Of a stretch of DNA of 64,000 bases, positions 54,501 through 62,381 are shown one piece after another. This DNA is from an uncultured Draconibacterium sp. (GTDB taxonomy: Bacteria > Bacteroidota > Bacteroidia > Bacteroidales > Prolixibacteraceae). Each line of letters starts with the position of its first letter. Position 1 is the first letter of the stretch. The translations under genes and the position numbers were made by a program. The notes below the pieces were generated by a model, which saw only the letters and a list, made by a program, of their open reading frames with translations, had not been told where the DNA came from and made no database searches. The stretch covers positions 248,001 to 312,000 of the forward strand of contig NZ_CAJXYQ010000005.1 in NCBI RefSeq assembly GCF_913063105.1. Reading direction: 5' to 3'.

Positions 54501-54957
54501 AGGGGATAAAGTGCTTGCCAGATTCAATGATGGTGGAACTGCAATGCTCGAGCGTAAAGTGGGTCAGGGAACTGTATTAATGGTTGGAGGTGTAATTCAT
54601 TATAAAACAGGAGAATCTTTCGCTGAGTTACTAAAGAAGATATACCTTGAGCGTGGAGGAAGACGATGGATTTATACGGATAATACTTCAGTGTCGGCTG
54701 TTGTAACGCCGCATTTTTCAACCGATGGAACTTTTTATGCTTATGTCTTAAATGGTACCGAAAACGATACTGACGTAAAACTCTTGTTTGATGTTTTACC
54801 TCCCGGTGTTGAGGCTTCTACCAAATTGAAGATTACCGACTTGGTTAATAACGTTGAGTATACACCAAAAAGTTATTCCGAACTAAGGGAGCAAGGAATG
54901 AGTACCATGCTATCTCCCCAAAAGGCTGGTTTTATTCAGTTCACTCCCTTGAAATAA
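51520..54957 (+). CDS. Large exported GH42-like protein with a beta-domain N-terminus
   Basis: The 1145-residue protein has a signal peptide (LIPIILLLIALKAISQD). About 440 residues of beta-sandwich modules precede a GH42-type barrel (about 455-830): VGVTGIGPKFRGVDRY, IELHIDWAFLEPLPGVWTF and HKANHNYLSTIVRRYSKHPAITGFKV. The acid/base strand, usually ending Asn-Glu, reads VLHNTREAFYVD (about 600-611). The nucleophile strand may be IHVEPEPNSYS (about 755-765). A glutamine-amidotransferase-like trimerization domain follows (LRKNLKNYVENGGYLIASVHSG), as in GH42. Beta-galactosidase-like activity is plausible but the acid/base change makes it uncertain. Confidence 0.65.
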   Translation: MKIFFQKTSKKLIPIILLLIALKAISQDESYQYTNSSYDLTKFIKKTLEVPDELTVNKQNGVLSVSGLFPKKGYEVKFSKGIKLPESRGQVGAELLIDSEGQNLNTTSNINVFFLIRDSNGKRWTFNSNYDAWSSRKAPFNTWVVFESFALEAKNNDGIPRGIASPANDGFPQGALTLEGFLFKPRNEIKCTVFIKSIFQENIDRNIVNLHWGLGNRFLCNGLPEAEKPYLCVTDLASSPGKYCFQWVVKNSTTRETVSSGKKEFTIKKQRVPSKEKLQFPAFPEGTYRMFGKLYLKNRLSSEGFPLAKDVKEYEDWFYIIRNTKPTSGFVIKHAPVIEVAPDRYSGIYSENEVKNGLKVPIKINAEINNGIVQTDWLTYDEKTISSSKQTTEFSGKSEKLFYTDFPIHEDERAFFLVVSLFDSKNNLIEKKKHLLGIKGGEEDGPDFSTLPSLSDYDPCFHVGVTGIGPKFRGVDRYKSNLEGLIKNGVRAIELHIDWAFLEPLPGVWTFRELDNILDITYKAGVKVTMRFRNDFTHYTVPDWIQSDYLCQQNGIVDGLISNGPSYSTCNKSWHKANHNYLSTIVRRYSKHPAITGFKVLHNTREAFYVDRPFKYQFTDYSHSSLLAFHIFLQKNYKNLEELNAAWSTSYSDWEEIKLPQPFWGEEQMDTRVCWGDFKSFKAEVFNNHLNNIIDAIRKYENEKKLCIYTLNALTGPGYKTVLDRMKNDNIEFATGGAIPHGTIEFTRLFSALNRIHVEPEPNSYSMRDAVMLDDHAGMMLEGAVGKKPTFFFYWTTVTPPMEEAQRELSALRRVNDWELAMDKIGSINLPPMDLGIAFSMENLGFVKRSYYMNSILGDIKPFFNKLGHLGLMVQGIDDIAEYSDYSKQPVIWVPSTGAEVMSTALRKNLKNYVENGGYLIASVHSGTRYPVVECTVPRDETIIRNESISFTKELGFSKNEIENDSEKAATAILEIEGEPQVLLSRPVALVKKPGDKVLARFNDGGTAMLERKVGQGTVLMVGGVIHYKTGESFAELLKKIYLERGGRRWIYTDNTSVSAVVTPHFSTDGTFYAYVLNGTENDTDVKLLFDVLPPGVEASTKLKITDLVNNVEYTPKSYSELREQGMSTMLSPQKAGFIQFTPLK

Positions 54958-54973
54958 ACGCTTGAATTAAATA

Positions 54974-56290
54974 ATGAAAGTTTTAAAAAATATATCAAAC
55001 TCTCTGATTATTTTGTTTTTGCTCATTTCTGCGTTTAATGTTAATGGACAAAAGGAAACAGAAACAAAACTGTTAATTCAGACTCTTCCAAAGGTTGAGA
55101 ATTCAATTTATTCTGTTGGTGAAGAATTCTCTTTTCAGATAGAATCTAGTGGATTAACAACTCCGTTAAAATTGGAATATATCCTAATTAGAAATGGAGA
55201 GAACGATATCTCAAAAAGCATCAATAATTTTTCTGGAGAAATTAGTATTCCATGTACGCTCAAGAAACCGGGGTTTGCATTGTTGGATGTAAGCTTAACT
55301 GATGGTGATGGAAAAGTAACAAAAGCAAGATATGGAGCAGGTGCTAATCCTGAAAAAATTCAATTCCCTGACTCTTGCCCCGATGATTTTGTAAAATTCT
55401 GGAAAAAACAAAAGGACGAATGTTGTAATTCTCCTTTTAATGTCAACAAGGTAAGCAATGATTATAATCCGGATACTAGCGTTAATTGTATTGGTTTTGA
55501 AATCGATGATTTTGGTGGTGGACCGGTGACTGGTTATGTAGCGGTTCCAAACGGAGCAAAAAAGCAAAGTTTGCCTGCTATCGTATTTTTTCATGGCGCT
55601 GGAGTAAGAGATGCTCATCGTAACATGGTAGAGGGCATTGCAAAAGACAATAATGTAATTTGTATGGATGTCGGCGCCCATGGATTACCATTGGCTCAAA
55701 GCAAAGATTACTATGATAAATTAAAAAAAACCACATTGAAGAACTATGAACATAAGGGCAAGCGGGGTAGGGAGGAAAGCTATTTCTTTAATATGTTCAG
55801 GCGCGACTTACGGGCAATGGGATATCTGATGAGCCTTCCTGAATGGGATGGAAAGAAACTCATAGTTTGCGGTGGAAGTCAAGGAGCCGGGCAGGCATTA
55901 TTTATCGCTGCAATGTTTCCTGAGGTAACCTTGGTAAATGCAAATGTTCCGGCGTTGTGCGGGCATAACGGGTATTTATCTGATTACCGATGTGGCTGGC
56001 CAAAGTGGGTTGATAGCAAAAACTATATATCAGAAACTACTCCGGAAGCAGTTGCAGCTTCTTATTTCGACGTGGTGAATTTTGCACCAATGATAAAAGC
56101 GGAGGCTGTTTTTACAGTTGGATTCATCGATCCAATTTGTCCACCAGAGTCGGTATATGCGGCATTCAATAGACTTGGAGGAGAAAAAAAAACGATTTAT
56201 AACGGACCTCAAACATCGCATGAAACACCCAGTGAAATAATCAAATGTATTTGGGAAAATATAAGAACACACCTTAATAACTCAAAATAG
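54974..56290 (+). CDS. CE7-type acetyl (xylan) esterase, exported
   Basis: A 438-residue protein with a signal peptide (to about residue 25, NVNGQ). About 110 residues of beta-domain precede an alpha/beta hydrolase of the AXE1 type: CPDDFVKFWKKQKDE, PAIVFFHGAGVRD, Ser near 301 in CGGSQGAGQA, Asp near 385 in GFIDPICPPESVYAAFN and His near 415 in TSHETP. The DPxCPP segment is diagnostic of CE7. It removes O-acetyl groups from short oligosaccharides. With the SASA esterase and the SGNH hydrolase, the run has three deacylases, which points to a heavily acetylated substrate. Confidence 0.88.
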   Translation: MKVLKNISNSLIILFLLISAFNVNGQKETETKLLIQTLPKVENSIYSVGEEFSFQIESSGLTTPLKLEYILIRNGENDISKSINNFSGEISIPCTLKKPGFALLDVSLTDGDGKVTKARYGAGANPEKIQFPDSCPDDFVKFWKKQKDECCNSPFNVNKVSNDYNPDTSVNCIGFEIDDFGGGPVTGYVAVPNGAKKQSLPAIVFFHGAGVRDAHRNMVEGIAKDNNVICMDVGAHGLPLAQSKDYYDKLKKTTLKNYEHKGKRGREESYFFNMFRRDLRAMGYLMSLPEWDGKKLIVCGGSQGAGQALFIAAMFPEVTLVNANVPALCGHNGYLSDYRCGWPKWVDSKNYISETTPEAVAASYFDVVNFAPMIKAEAVFTVGFIDPICPPESVYAAFNRLGGEKKTIYNGPQTSHETPSEIIKCIWENIRTHLNNSK

Positions 56291-57073
56291 ATGGAAACAA
56301 AAAAGGAAAAATCAATTAATACGATTTATATATTTCTTTTAGTAATAATGCTTTCTTGTTATGCGAGCGCTCAGAATAAACAGCCTAAGTTTAATGATCC
56401 TTTAAACATACTTGTTTTTACCAAAACAAATGGTTGGCGTCATGAATCCATATCGTCGGGAATGAAAATGCTGTACGATAATAGTGCTAGCCAAAACTGG
56501 GTTATTACAGCCTCCGAAGATTCATTGATTTTTACCAATAATGTATTGCAAAGAATGGATGTTATAATATTTCTAAATCCATCACAAAATGTTCTCGGGA
56601 AAAAAGAACGAAAGGCATTCGAAAAGTTTATGAAAAAAGGTAAAGGATTTATTGGCATTCATGCTGCGGCAGATTGTGGATATGATTGGCCATTTTATGG
56701 AAATCTTGTTGGTGGTTATTTCTTAACTCATCCGGCAACACAAGAAGCCACCGTAACTTTTGAACATCATAACCATCCTGCAATGGAACCTTTTGAGGGA
56801 ATGAAAACTTATACCACGATTGACGAATGGTATACTTTTAAGGAAAATCCAAGAGAAAAAGTAAATGTATTAGCATGTTTAGATGAGAGTACAATTAATG
56901 CTAAAGGTGATGAGTGGCGAATGTACGATCATCCAATAATTTGGTGGAAAGAGGAAAACGGTATTCGCTCTTTTTATACTGGTTTTGGCCATACTCATGA
57001 AAGCTTTCAGGATCAATTAATAATCGAGCATATAACCAACGCAATTAATTGGGCGGGTAGACGAATTAATTAG
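56291..57073 (+). CDS. Exported ThuA-like domain protein
   Basis: A 260-residue protein with a signal peptide (IYIFLLVIMLSCYASAQ). It is a single ThuA (glutamine-amidotransferase-like) domain: ILVFTKTNGWRHESISSGM, MDVIIFLNPSQNVLGKKE, GKGFIGIHAAADCGYDWPFYGNLVGGYF, IDEWYTF, and a closing GHTHESFQDQLIIEHITNAINWAG. ThuA domains accompany 3-keto-disaccharide metabolism, as in the trehalose utilization operons that pair ThuA with a Gfo/Idh/MocA dehydrogenase. Here it is secreted, in line with the exported Gfo/Idh/MocA and DUF1080 proteins. Confidence 0.87.
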   Translation: METKKEKSINTIYIFLLVIMLSCYASAQNKQPKFNDPLNILVFTKTNGWRHESISSGMKMLYDNSASQNWVITASEDSLIFTNNVLQRMDVIIFLNPSQNVLGKKERKAFEKFMKKGKGFIGIHAAADCGYDWPFYGNLVGGYFLTHPATQEATVTFEHHNHPAMEPFEGMKTYTTIDEWYTFKENPREKVNVLACLDESTINAKGDEWRMYDHPIIWWKEENGIRSFYTGFGHTHESFQDQLIIEHITNAINWAGRRIN

Positions 57074-57127
57074 ACCTTGAAACAAATAATAACATTAATA
57101 AGAATAAAAACAAATACAACGAAAGTG

Positions 57128-59542
57128 ATGAAAATGTTTTTAAGTAATGAACGAACAAGGAGGTATATTTTAAGCGCCCTGGTGCTGATAGGAATAAATA
57201 CAGGCGGCTGCTTGCAAAGCCATTCACAAAATAACTCTTCTAACAACAATGATAAACCTTTGCCCAAAATGGTATTAACCCATGCTATGGGTATGATGCC
57301 GGCAGTAGATTGGTATAAAGCCAATGACCTGTTCCCTTTGAATGATTTTGCCTTATCTCGACCACCGCATCAATTTAACAGGGTTTATGGTGGCAAGTTG
57401 AGGATGATGCCATTGGGTTTTATGTTTGCATACACCAAAAAGGATGGTACTTACAACTTCAATGAGAATTTTCAATCACCTGGAGGGCGCGAGAGTATGT
57501 CAGTCAATCCGGAATACCTTGAATGGGTGTATCAGTGGGATTTAGAATGGGCAGAACGAATGGGTATTGATGGATTCGGTCTCTGCTTGTCTGGTAACGA
57601 GGCATCCTATCCGCATGCCTTTAATCAGTTTAAGACATTGGAAAAAATCATTGAAAATAATCCAGATACAAAAATTCGTGTAACTATCATTATTTGTGGC
57701 GATGAGTTACCAAATCCTAGCCAGCCTGACAAATATGAATGGTTAAAAAGGTTTTGTAAAGAATTCAAGGATAGTCCGGCTTGGTTACGACATAATGGTC
57801 GAATTGTACTGATGGGATATAAAAGTGTAGGTAGTTACGATACTAAACATGGCGTTGATCCTGATTATGTTCGTGGAGCAGTGCAAGCGCACAAAGATTT
57901 AATAGCCTCACTCGATATAGGAAATCCAATAATGATTTACGATGGTACCGAATATGTGCCAGGTCAAATTTCTGAATTTCACATCACTCCAGATCCTGAA
58001 CTTCTAGGTCCTGTTACTAAAGTACCCTGTGAGGAGTTTGAAGGTTTAACCGTATGGGGAGGTGTAATTCCGGATGAAATATATCCGGGGAACTACCGTA
58101 TAATTTCAGATGAAGTTAATCGACAAGGAAAATGCTGGGGCATGCCCATTTTGAATATTCATAGTGGTACAGGGCAATTCCATATCAGCAAACCAGGGGT
58201 TGAACGTTTAATTGACACCTGGAACTTTGCCGATGAAACAGACGCGCAGTTAACACAAATTGTTACCTGGAACGATTCTTATGAAGCTACTTGTTTTGCA
58301 CCAAGTACATCAATAAATTATGCATTCACATTGCTAAACGAAAAATTTGCTTATAAATTTAAACACGGGGAGTTTCCTAAAGATGAAGAGGATAAAGTTT
58401 TTCTGTTTTATCGAAAATATCATCCTACCGCAGATCCTTATTTATATCCTCGTGCAACGGTAGAACGCGACCGCAATCTCTGGGGAGAGAATGACGATAT
58501 GCTTCATGTTTTAGTTTTTGCGAAAGATGCTGGTACCATTCACGTTAGCGGAACCTCGGAAGGTACTGTTGAGTTGTCACTACAGAAAGGTTACAATGAA
58601 TTTAAACTAAAAACTGCTATTAATGAGGAAATTGCAGCCCGTATTTATCGAAACAACGGTTTAGAGCATGAGCTTATTTCGCCGGAGCGTGTAACTGATA
58701 GGCCATACAGAGAAGATTTGGTGCCATGGGGCTGGAGTAGTGAATGCAGAAAGTATTACGATCAGGAATTTGGTTCCGAATTCCGACCGATTTCATACTA
58801 TTCACAACGTTATAATGATGGCATTCCAGATTGGTTTCGCTTGCATTATTTCGGAACAACTGAGCTTCCTGCAGGTGGTTTGCCTAATGCAGATCCCGAT
58901 GGCGACTGTGTTACTAACCTGCAAGAGTATTTATTGGGAGAAGATCCTACACAGCCAAATTCCAGGTATGAGATTGGATTTGTTTGGGACGAACTTCCAA
59001 ATGCCTTTACAGTAAAAGAAAATCAGCCTTTTACACCACGTGTAAATTTAAATCCTTACCCCGATAAAAAAGGAAAGCTGGTACACGCATTCCTATACAC
59101 CCAGGATGGTGTGTTGGACGGGTCGTATCCACACATGAATAAGTGGCATAACATTCCAATAAATGGTCATGCTAATGGCTGGTCTCTCCGAAACTGGGAA
59201 GATATTTTGTACTATCGCACATCCGATGATGCACTTGGTATGGACCTTCCATCCGGTTATACCGGTATTTATCGGTTTTGGAGTCCAATGTCGGGTCATT
59301 TTGATGTTAAATGCCGGTTAAAAGGATTATCAAGTGGGAATGCAACTTTGTATATAATGCTAGGTGACGAGGAACTTGGCTCGGCAAAACTACAGGCTGG
59401 ACAGGATGCGGAACTTGAATTGACCATTGATCTTGAATCGCGTGACAAGCTTGATTTCATTATAAAACCCGACGGATACCAAGATGTAAAAGTGGTTCTT
59501 TATCCTGAAATTAAGTTATTAGCTCGCGGAGGTATACGATAA
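57128..59542 (+). CDS. GH71-like lipoprotein with a C-terminal calcium-binding-like repeat
   Basis: The frame opens with TTG at 57077, but Met at 57128 or 57134 is a better start. The lipobox Cys is in GINTGGCLQSH. The barrel has GH71 (alpha-1,3-glucanase) features: MVLTHAMGMMP at the start, ERMGIDGFGLCLSG, VTIIICGDELPN, HNGRIVLMGYKS and the LTQIVTWNDSYEATCFAPS strand. A D-rich segment (LPNADPDGDCVTNLQEYLLGEDPTQPNS, about residues 605-635) resembles a thrombospondin-3/dockerin-type calcium loop. A beta-sandwich closes the protein. It may hydrolyse alpha-1,3-linked glucan; the family call is moderate. Confidence 0.65.
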   Translation: MKMFLSNERTRRYILSALVLIGINTGGCLQSHSQNNSSNNNDKPLPKMVLTHAMGMMPAVDWYKANDLFPLNDFALSRPPHQFNRVYGGKLRMMPLGFMFAYTKKDGTYNFNENFQSPGGRESMSVNPEYLEWVYQWDLEWAERMGIDGFGLCLSGNEASYPHAFNQFKTLEKIIENNPDTKIRVTIIICGDELPNPSQPDKYEWLKRFCKEFKDSPAWLRHNGRIVLMGYKSVGSYDTKHGVDPDYVRGAVQAHKDLIASLDIGNPIMIYDGTEYVPGQISEFHITPDPELLGPVTKVPCEEFEGLTVWGGVIPDEIYPGNYRIISDEVNRQGKCWGMPILNIHSGTGQFHISKPGVERLIDTWNFADETDAQLTQIVTWNDSYEATCFAPSTSINYAFTLLNEKFAYKFKHGEFPKDEEDKVFLFYRKYHPTADPYLYPRATVERDRNLWGENDDMLHVLVFAKDAGTIHVSGTSEGTVELSLQKGYNEFKLKTAINEEIAARIYRNNGLEHELISPERVTDRPYREDLVPWGWSSECRKYYDQEFGSEFRPISYYSQRYNDGIPDWFRLHYFGTTELPAGGLPNADPDGDCVTNLQEYLLGEDPTQPNSRYEIGFVWDELPNAFTVKENQPFTPRVNLNPYPDKKGKLVHAFLYTQDGVLDGSYPHMNKWHNIPINGHANGWSLRNWEDILYYRTSDDALGMDLPSGYTGIYRFWSPMSGHFDVKCRLKGLSSGNATLYIMLGDEELGSAKLQAGQDAELELTIDLESRDKLDFIIKPDGYQDVKVVLYPEIKLLARGGIR

Positions 59543-59585
59543 GGGAAGAACTTGGTTCTTATAAAAAGATAGGATAATTAAATTT

Positions 59586-60335
59586 ATGATTTTAAAAGAA
59601 ATAATGGACGAGATGAAAAGAATTGTAGAAAAAAAACACATCCCAGGTTTTATATTTGGAATACTGCTAATAGCAGTTTTTCTTGGGGAAGGATGTTCAA
59701 ATGGAAGATTAAAAGCGGATATTTCCAAAAAGAATATTATCGTTAATGGGAATTTTGAAACTAATAGTATTTCACCTTCATGGAGAAAAGAAGGGGAACT
59801 TTGTTTTTTAACTGAAACAGAGCCTCTTTCCGGAAAAATTTCTTTTCAACATTTGGCAAATGGTGGCGCATTGAAGCAAGCCTTCGAGCCTGTAAGTGGA
59901 GATGGACTAACAGTTAGTATGCTATTTGCTCAAGAAGCGATTCCTCCAGGAGATCGTGGGTTAAATTTTTTGATTTGGGACAAAGGGGCTCGAAATAGTT
60001 CAATTAATCTGCGCGTCGTGAATGGAGGAGATGGTTTTGGAAATATTGAATGTTATAGCAATGCAATTGGTTGGAAAACAGTTCTTGATGGTGCTGTTAC
60101 CTGGGGTAAAACTCATACATTAACTTTAACATTTAATTCTTTTGGTGATATGAATACTTTCGATTATGATATTGCGGTGGATGATTATAAAGCAACGAAT
60201 CTAAATTTACATCATGGACTTACTGATACCGATACATCTCCCGGGATGTTTGCGGTTCAAGAATTATATTTTAAAGGAGGTAATAGTAAAGTTGGCAAAT
60301 ATAAGCTTGATAATGTGATTGTGGCACTACCATAA
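59586..60335 (+). CDS. Lipoprotein with a jelly-roll (LamG-like) domain
   Basis: The protein is up to 249 residues; ATGs at 59586, 59604 and 59613 are all possible starts. The signal (IPGFIFGILLIAVFLGEGC) ends in a lipobox. The mature part begins IIVNGNFETNSISPSWRKEG, the opening of many carbohydrate-binding jelly rolls. Strands DGLTVSMLFAQEA, GLNFLIWDKG and KYKLDNVIVALP complete it. I do not recognise a named family. As the last gene of the run it is probably a glycan-binding accessory. Confidence 0.5.
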   Translation: MILKEIMDEMKRIVEKKHIPGFIFGILLIAVFLGEGCSNGRLKADISKKNIIVNGNFETNSISPSWRKEGELCFLTETEPLSGKISFQHLANGGALKQAFEPVSGDGLTVSMLFAQEAIPPGDRGLNFLIWDKGARNSSINLRVVNGGDGFGNIECYSNAIGWKTVLDGAVTWGKTHTLTLTFNSFGDMNTFDYDIAVDDYKATNLNLHHGLTDTDTSPGMFAVQELYFKGGNSKVGKYKLDNVIVALP

Positions 60336-60614
60336 TCTTCTTTTGAGTTATTGTTTGTATAAGCTACAGTTCAGTTTTAGTTTTTTTTTATTTCAGAGAA
60401 AAAAGAATTAATTCAGAATTTACTAAAAAGCTGAGGAGAATAGAAGTGTTTTCCTGTGTTAAGGCATTGGCTATGAGTGTGTTAATGTGCTGAGATAGAG
60501 AAAGGTAATTAATTTGAACTATTTACTATCAAGGGAAGAATAGGTAGTTAAGCTGAATAAATGTCGTAATAATTGAACTGAAAAATGAAAAAGAAATATT
60601 CCTATATTTGTTCA
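60336..60614. promoter_or_regulatory. Gap before the second sigma gene, with a TAnnTTTG element
   Basis: No hairpin terminator was found after the last enzyme gene. TATATTTG at 60603-60610 fits the Bacteroidetes -7 element and is the same octamer as at 17493-17500 before the first sigma gene. It sits four bases before the ATG at 60615, so a transcript from it would be nearly leaderless; use of an upstream promoter is equally possible. Confidence 0.35.
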
Positions 60615-61202
60615 ATGCAAATCATAAAGGGAATAAAGGAAAGCATTTTAATTGAACGCTTGCAGGCTGGGGATAAAACTGCTTTTGAACTGATTTTTCG
60701 TTTTTATTATCCAGGTTTGCTGGTTTTTACTTCCCAAATAATTAAGGATAAAGTTCAAGCCGAAGATATACTACAGGAATTCTTTATTCGAATTTGGGAT
60801 CGTCGATATTCCTTGAATAAAGCTGATTCGTTAAAGAGTTACTTCTTTACATCTGTTAAGAATAGATCTTTGAATTTTCTAAAAAAACAAAAAACCAACT
60901 CTGAAGTTATCTCTAAAATAAAAGAACAAACGGAAAAGTCTATTTTTTATGAACCGGATGTTTTTGTAGTTTCTGAACTTCAGGAAAAGATTAAAGATTC
61001 ACTAAGTAAATTACCTCCACGATGTAATGAAGTTTTTGTACTTAATCGACTTCAAGGATATACAAACGATGAAATTTCCGTCAAATTAGGAATCTCAAAA
61101 CGAACAGTTGAAACACAAATCTCCAATGCTTTGAAAATATTGAAAACGGAGCTAAAGGACTATATAGGATTACTGTTCTTACTTGAATTATTAAGTTTGT
61201 AA
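60615..61202 (+). CDS. ECF sigma-70 factor (second PUL regulator)
   Basis: A start at 60615 (MQIIKGIKESILIERLQAGD) fits sigma factors of this group better than the in-frame ATG at 60585. This gives 195 residues. Region 2 is AFELIFRFYYPGLLVFTSQII...AEDILQEFFIRIWDRRYSL, and region 4 is LSKLPPRCNEVFVLNRLQGYTNDEISVKLGISKRTVETQI. It ends in a hydrophobic tail (GLLFLLELLSL), as does the first sigma factor. It is not a close copy of the first: its region 4 recognition helix differs (SKRTVETQI against SESTVNNHL), so promoter preference may differ. It is controlled by the FecR protein downstream. Confidence 0.93.
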   Translation: MQIIKGIKESILIERLQAGDKTAFELIFRFYYPGLLVFTSQIIKDKVQAEDILQEFFIRIWDRRYSLNKADSLKSYFFTSVKNRSLNFLKKQKTNSEVISKIKEQTEKSIFYEPDVFVVSELQEKIKDSLSKLPPRCNEVFVLNRLQGYTNDEISVKLGISKRTVETQISNALKILKTELKDYIGLLFLLELLSL

Positions 61203-61216
61203 AAACCCGTATTTTT

Positions 61217-61255
61217 AATACGTGTTTAAAGCGTTTAAATTGTAGTATTAGTAAA
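61217..61255 (+). promoter_or_regulatory. ECF promoter-like motif II between sigma and anti-sigma genes
   Basis: AATACGTGT, 12 bases, then AATTGTAGTATTAGTAAA, lying 64 bases before the anti-sigma ATG. It is the same slot occupied by motif I at the first locus (57 bases before its ATG). An identical pair of blocks lies at 26337-26375. The TGT-N16-GTA core is at 61223 and 61242. It is inferred to be the promoter read by the second sigma factor. Confidence 0.65.
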
Positions 61256-61318
61256 TGATTAGAAAACTTACTGAAAATACTATTAAAATTGAAACCGTCC
61301 AATAGGTCTGAGCAAAAC

Positions 61319-62260
61319 ATGACAAGCCCCAAAAGTTTTTTGGAAAAAGAAAGCATTCCCGAACAATTGTTAGAAATAGTAAAGGAAGTTGAAAATGTAA
61401 ATGTAGATAAAGCTTTTTATAAGGTTGAAAACAGCATTAAGAAGAAAAAACAAATTTTTAATTTATATAGGTCAGTTTCGCGATATGCTGCATTTTTAGC
61501 TTTACCATTGGCTATTGCATTGGTGTGGAGCTTAAACATAAATCAATCCACCGATTCATTAAATAATATTACATACAACGAAGTACAATGTCCTATTGGT
61601 GTACGATCAAAATTGGTTTTACCTGATGGCTCGAGAGTAGCTTTAAATTCAGGTAGTTCGGTTAAATATCAAATCCCTTTTGAAGAAAAGAATAGAAAAA
61701 TATTTCTGGAGGGTGAAGCCTTTTTCGATATAAAGAATAACGAAAAATCGAATTTTATAGTTGAAACTCAGAATATCAGAATTGATGTTTTGGGAACCAA
61801 GTTCAATGTAAAATCATATCCCGAAGAAGAATCGATAAAAGTTTCGCTTGAAGAAGGAAGTATAAACCTTAGTCGGTTCTCGGAGCAAAATGAATCAGAT
61901 AAAATGGAACTGAAACCGGGTCAACTATATAAATTCAATAAAAAGACCGGAATGGGAAAAATTGAACTGTCTGTGGTTGAAAACTTGAGTGCCTGGAGAA
62001 ATAATATTCTTGAATTTGATGAAACTCCAATTGGTGAATTAGCCCAAATACTTGAAAGATGGTACGGAGTGGATATTGAAATAGAAAGTAAGGAAATAGA
62101 AAAATACAAATTCACAACAACTTTTGAAGGCCAGTCATTATCTCAAATTCTGGAACTTTTAGAAATGAGTTCCCCGATAAAAGTTGAATATATAACCGGA
62201 CAAACCTCTTCCGCTAACAACCAATATTTAAAATCGAAAGTAATTATTAGACAGAACTAA
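61319..62260 (+). CDS. FecR-family anti-sigma factor (second PUL)
   Basis: The ATG at 61319 is preferred over the in-frame TTG at 61289; 313 residues result. A short cytoplasmic N-terminus of about 55 residues precedes one transmembrane helix (YAAFLALPLAIALVWSL). The FecR domain (CPIGVRSKLVLPDGSRVALNSGSSV; GEAFFDIKNNEKSNFIVET; VLGTKFNVKSY) and the C-terminal DUF4974 domain (EFDETPIGELAQILERWYGVDIEIE) follow. It holds the upstream sigma factor and responds to the STN domain of the SusC protein that follows. Confidence 0.92.
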   Translation: MTSPKSFLEKESIPEQLLEIVKEVENVNVDKAFYKVENSIKKKKQIFNLYRSVSRYAAFLALPLAIALVWSLNINQSTDSLNNITYNEVQCPIGVRSKLVLPDGSRVALNSGSSVKYQIPFEEKNRKIFLEGEAFFDIKNNEKSNFIVETQNIRIDVLGTKFNVKSYPEEESIKVSLEEGSINLSRFSEQNESDKMELKPGQLYKFNKKTGMGKIELSVVENLSAWRNNILEFDETPIGELAQILERWYGVDIEIESKEIEKYKFTTTFEGQSLSQILELLEMSSPIKVEYITGQTSSANNQYLKSKVIIRQN

Positions 62261-62296
62261 AAAAAATGCGAATGAATTAAACACAAACTAGACTAA

Positions 62297-62324
62297 AAAA
62301 GGAAGTGCGCCTACACTCCCTTTT
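62297..62324 (+). promoter_or_regulatory. Hairpin with T tract between anti-sigma gene and susC
   Basis: AAAAGGAAGTG (62297-62307) and CACTCCCTTTT (62314-62324) pair over 11 bp with one mismatch and a 6-base loop. T-rich sequence follows. It lies 58 bases before the SusC start, in the slot used by the hairpin at 19427-19459. Attenuation or processing is inferred. Confidence 0.5.
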
Positions 62325-62381
62325 ATTGCTTATCCTGAAAATCAGGAAATAAACAAGTTTTAAACTAAAACATTCAAATTT

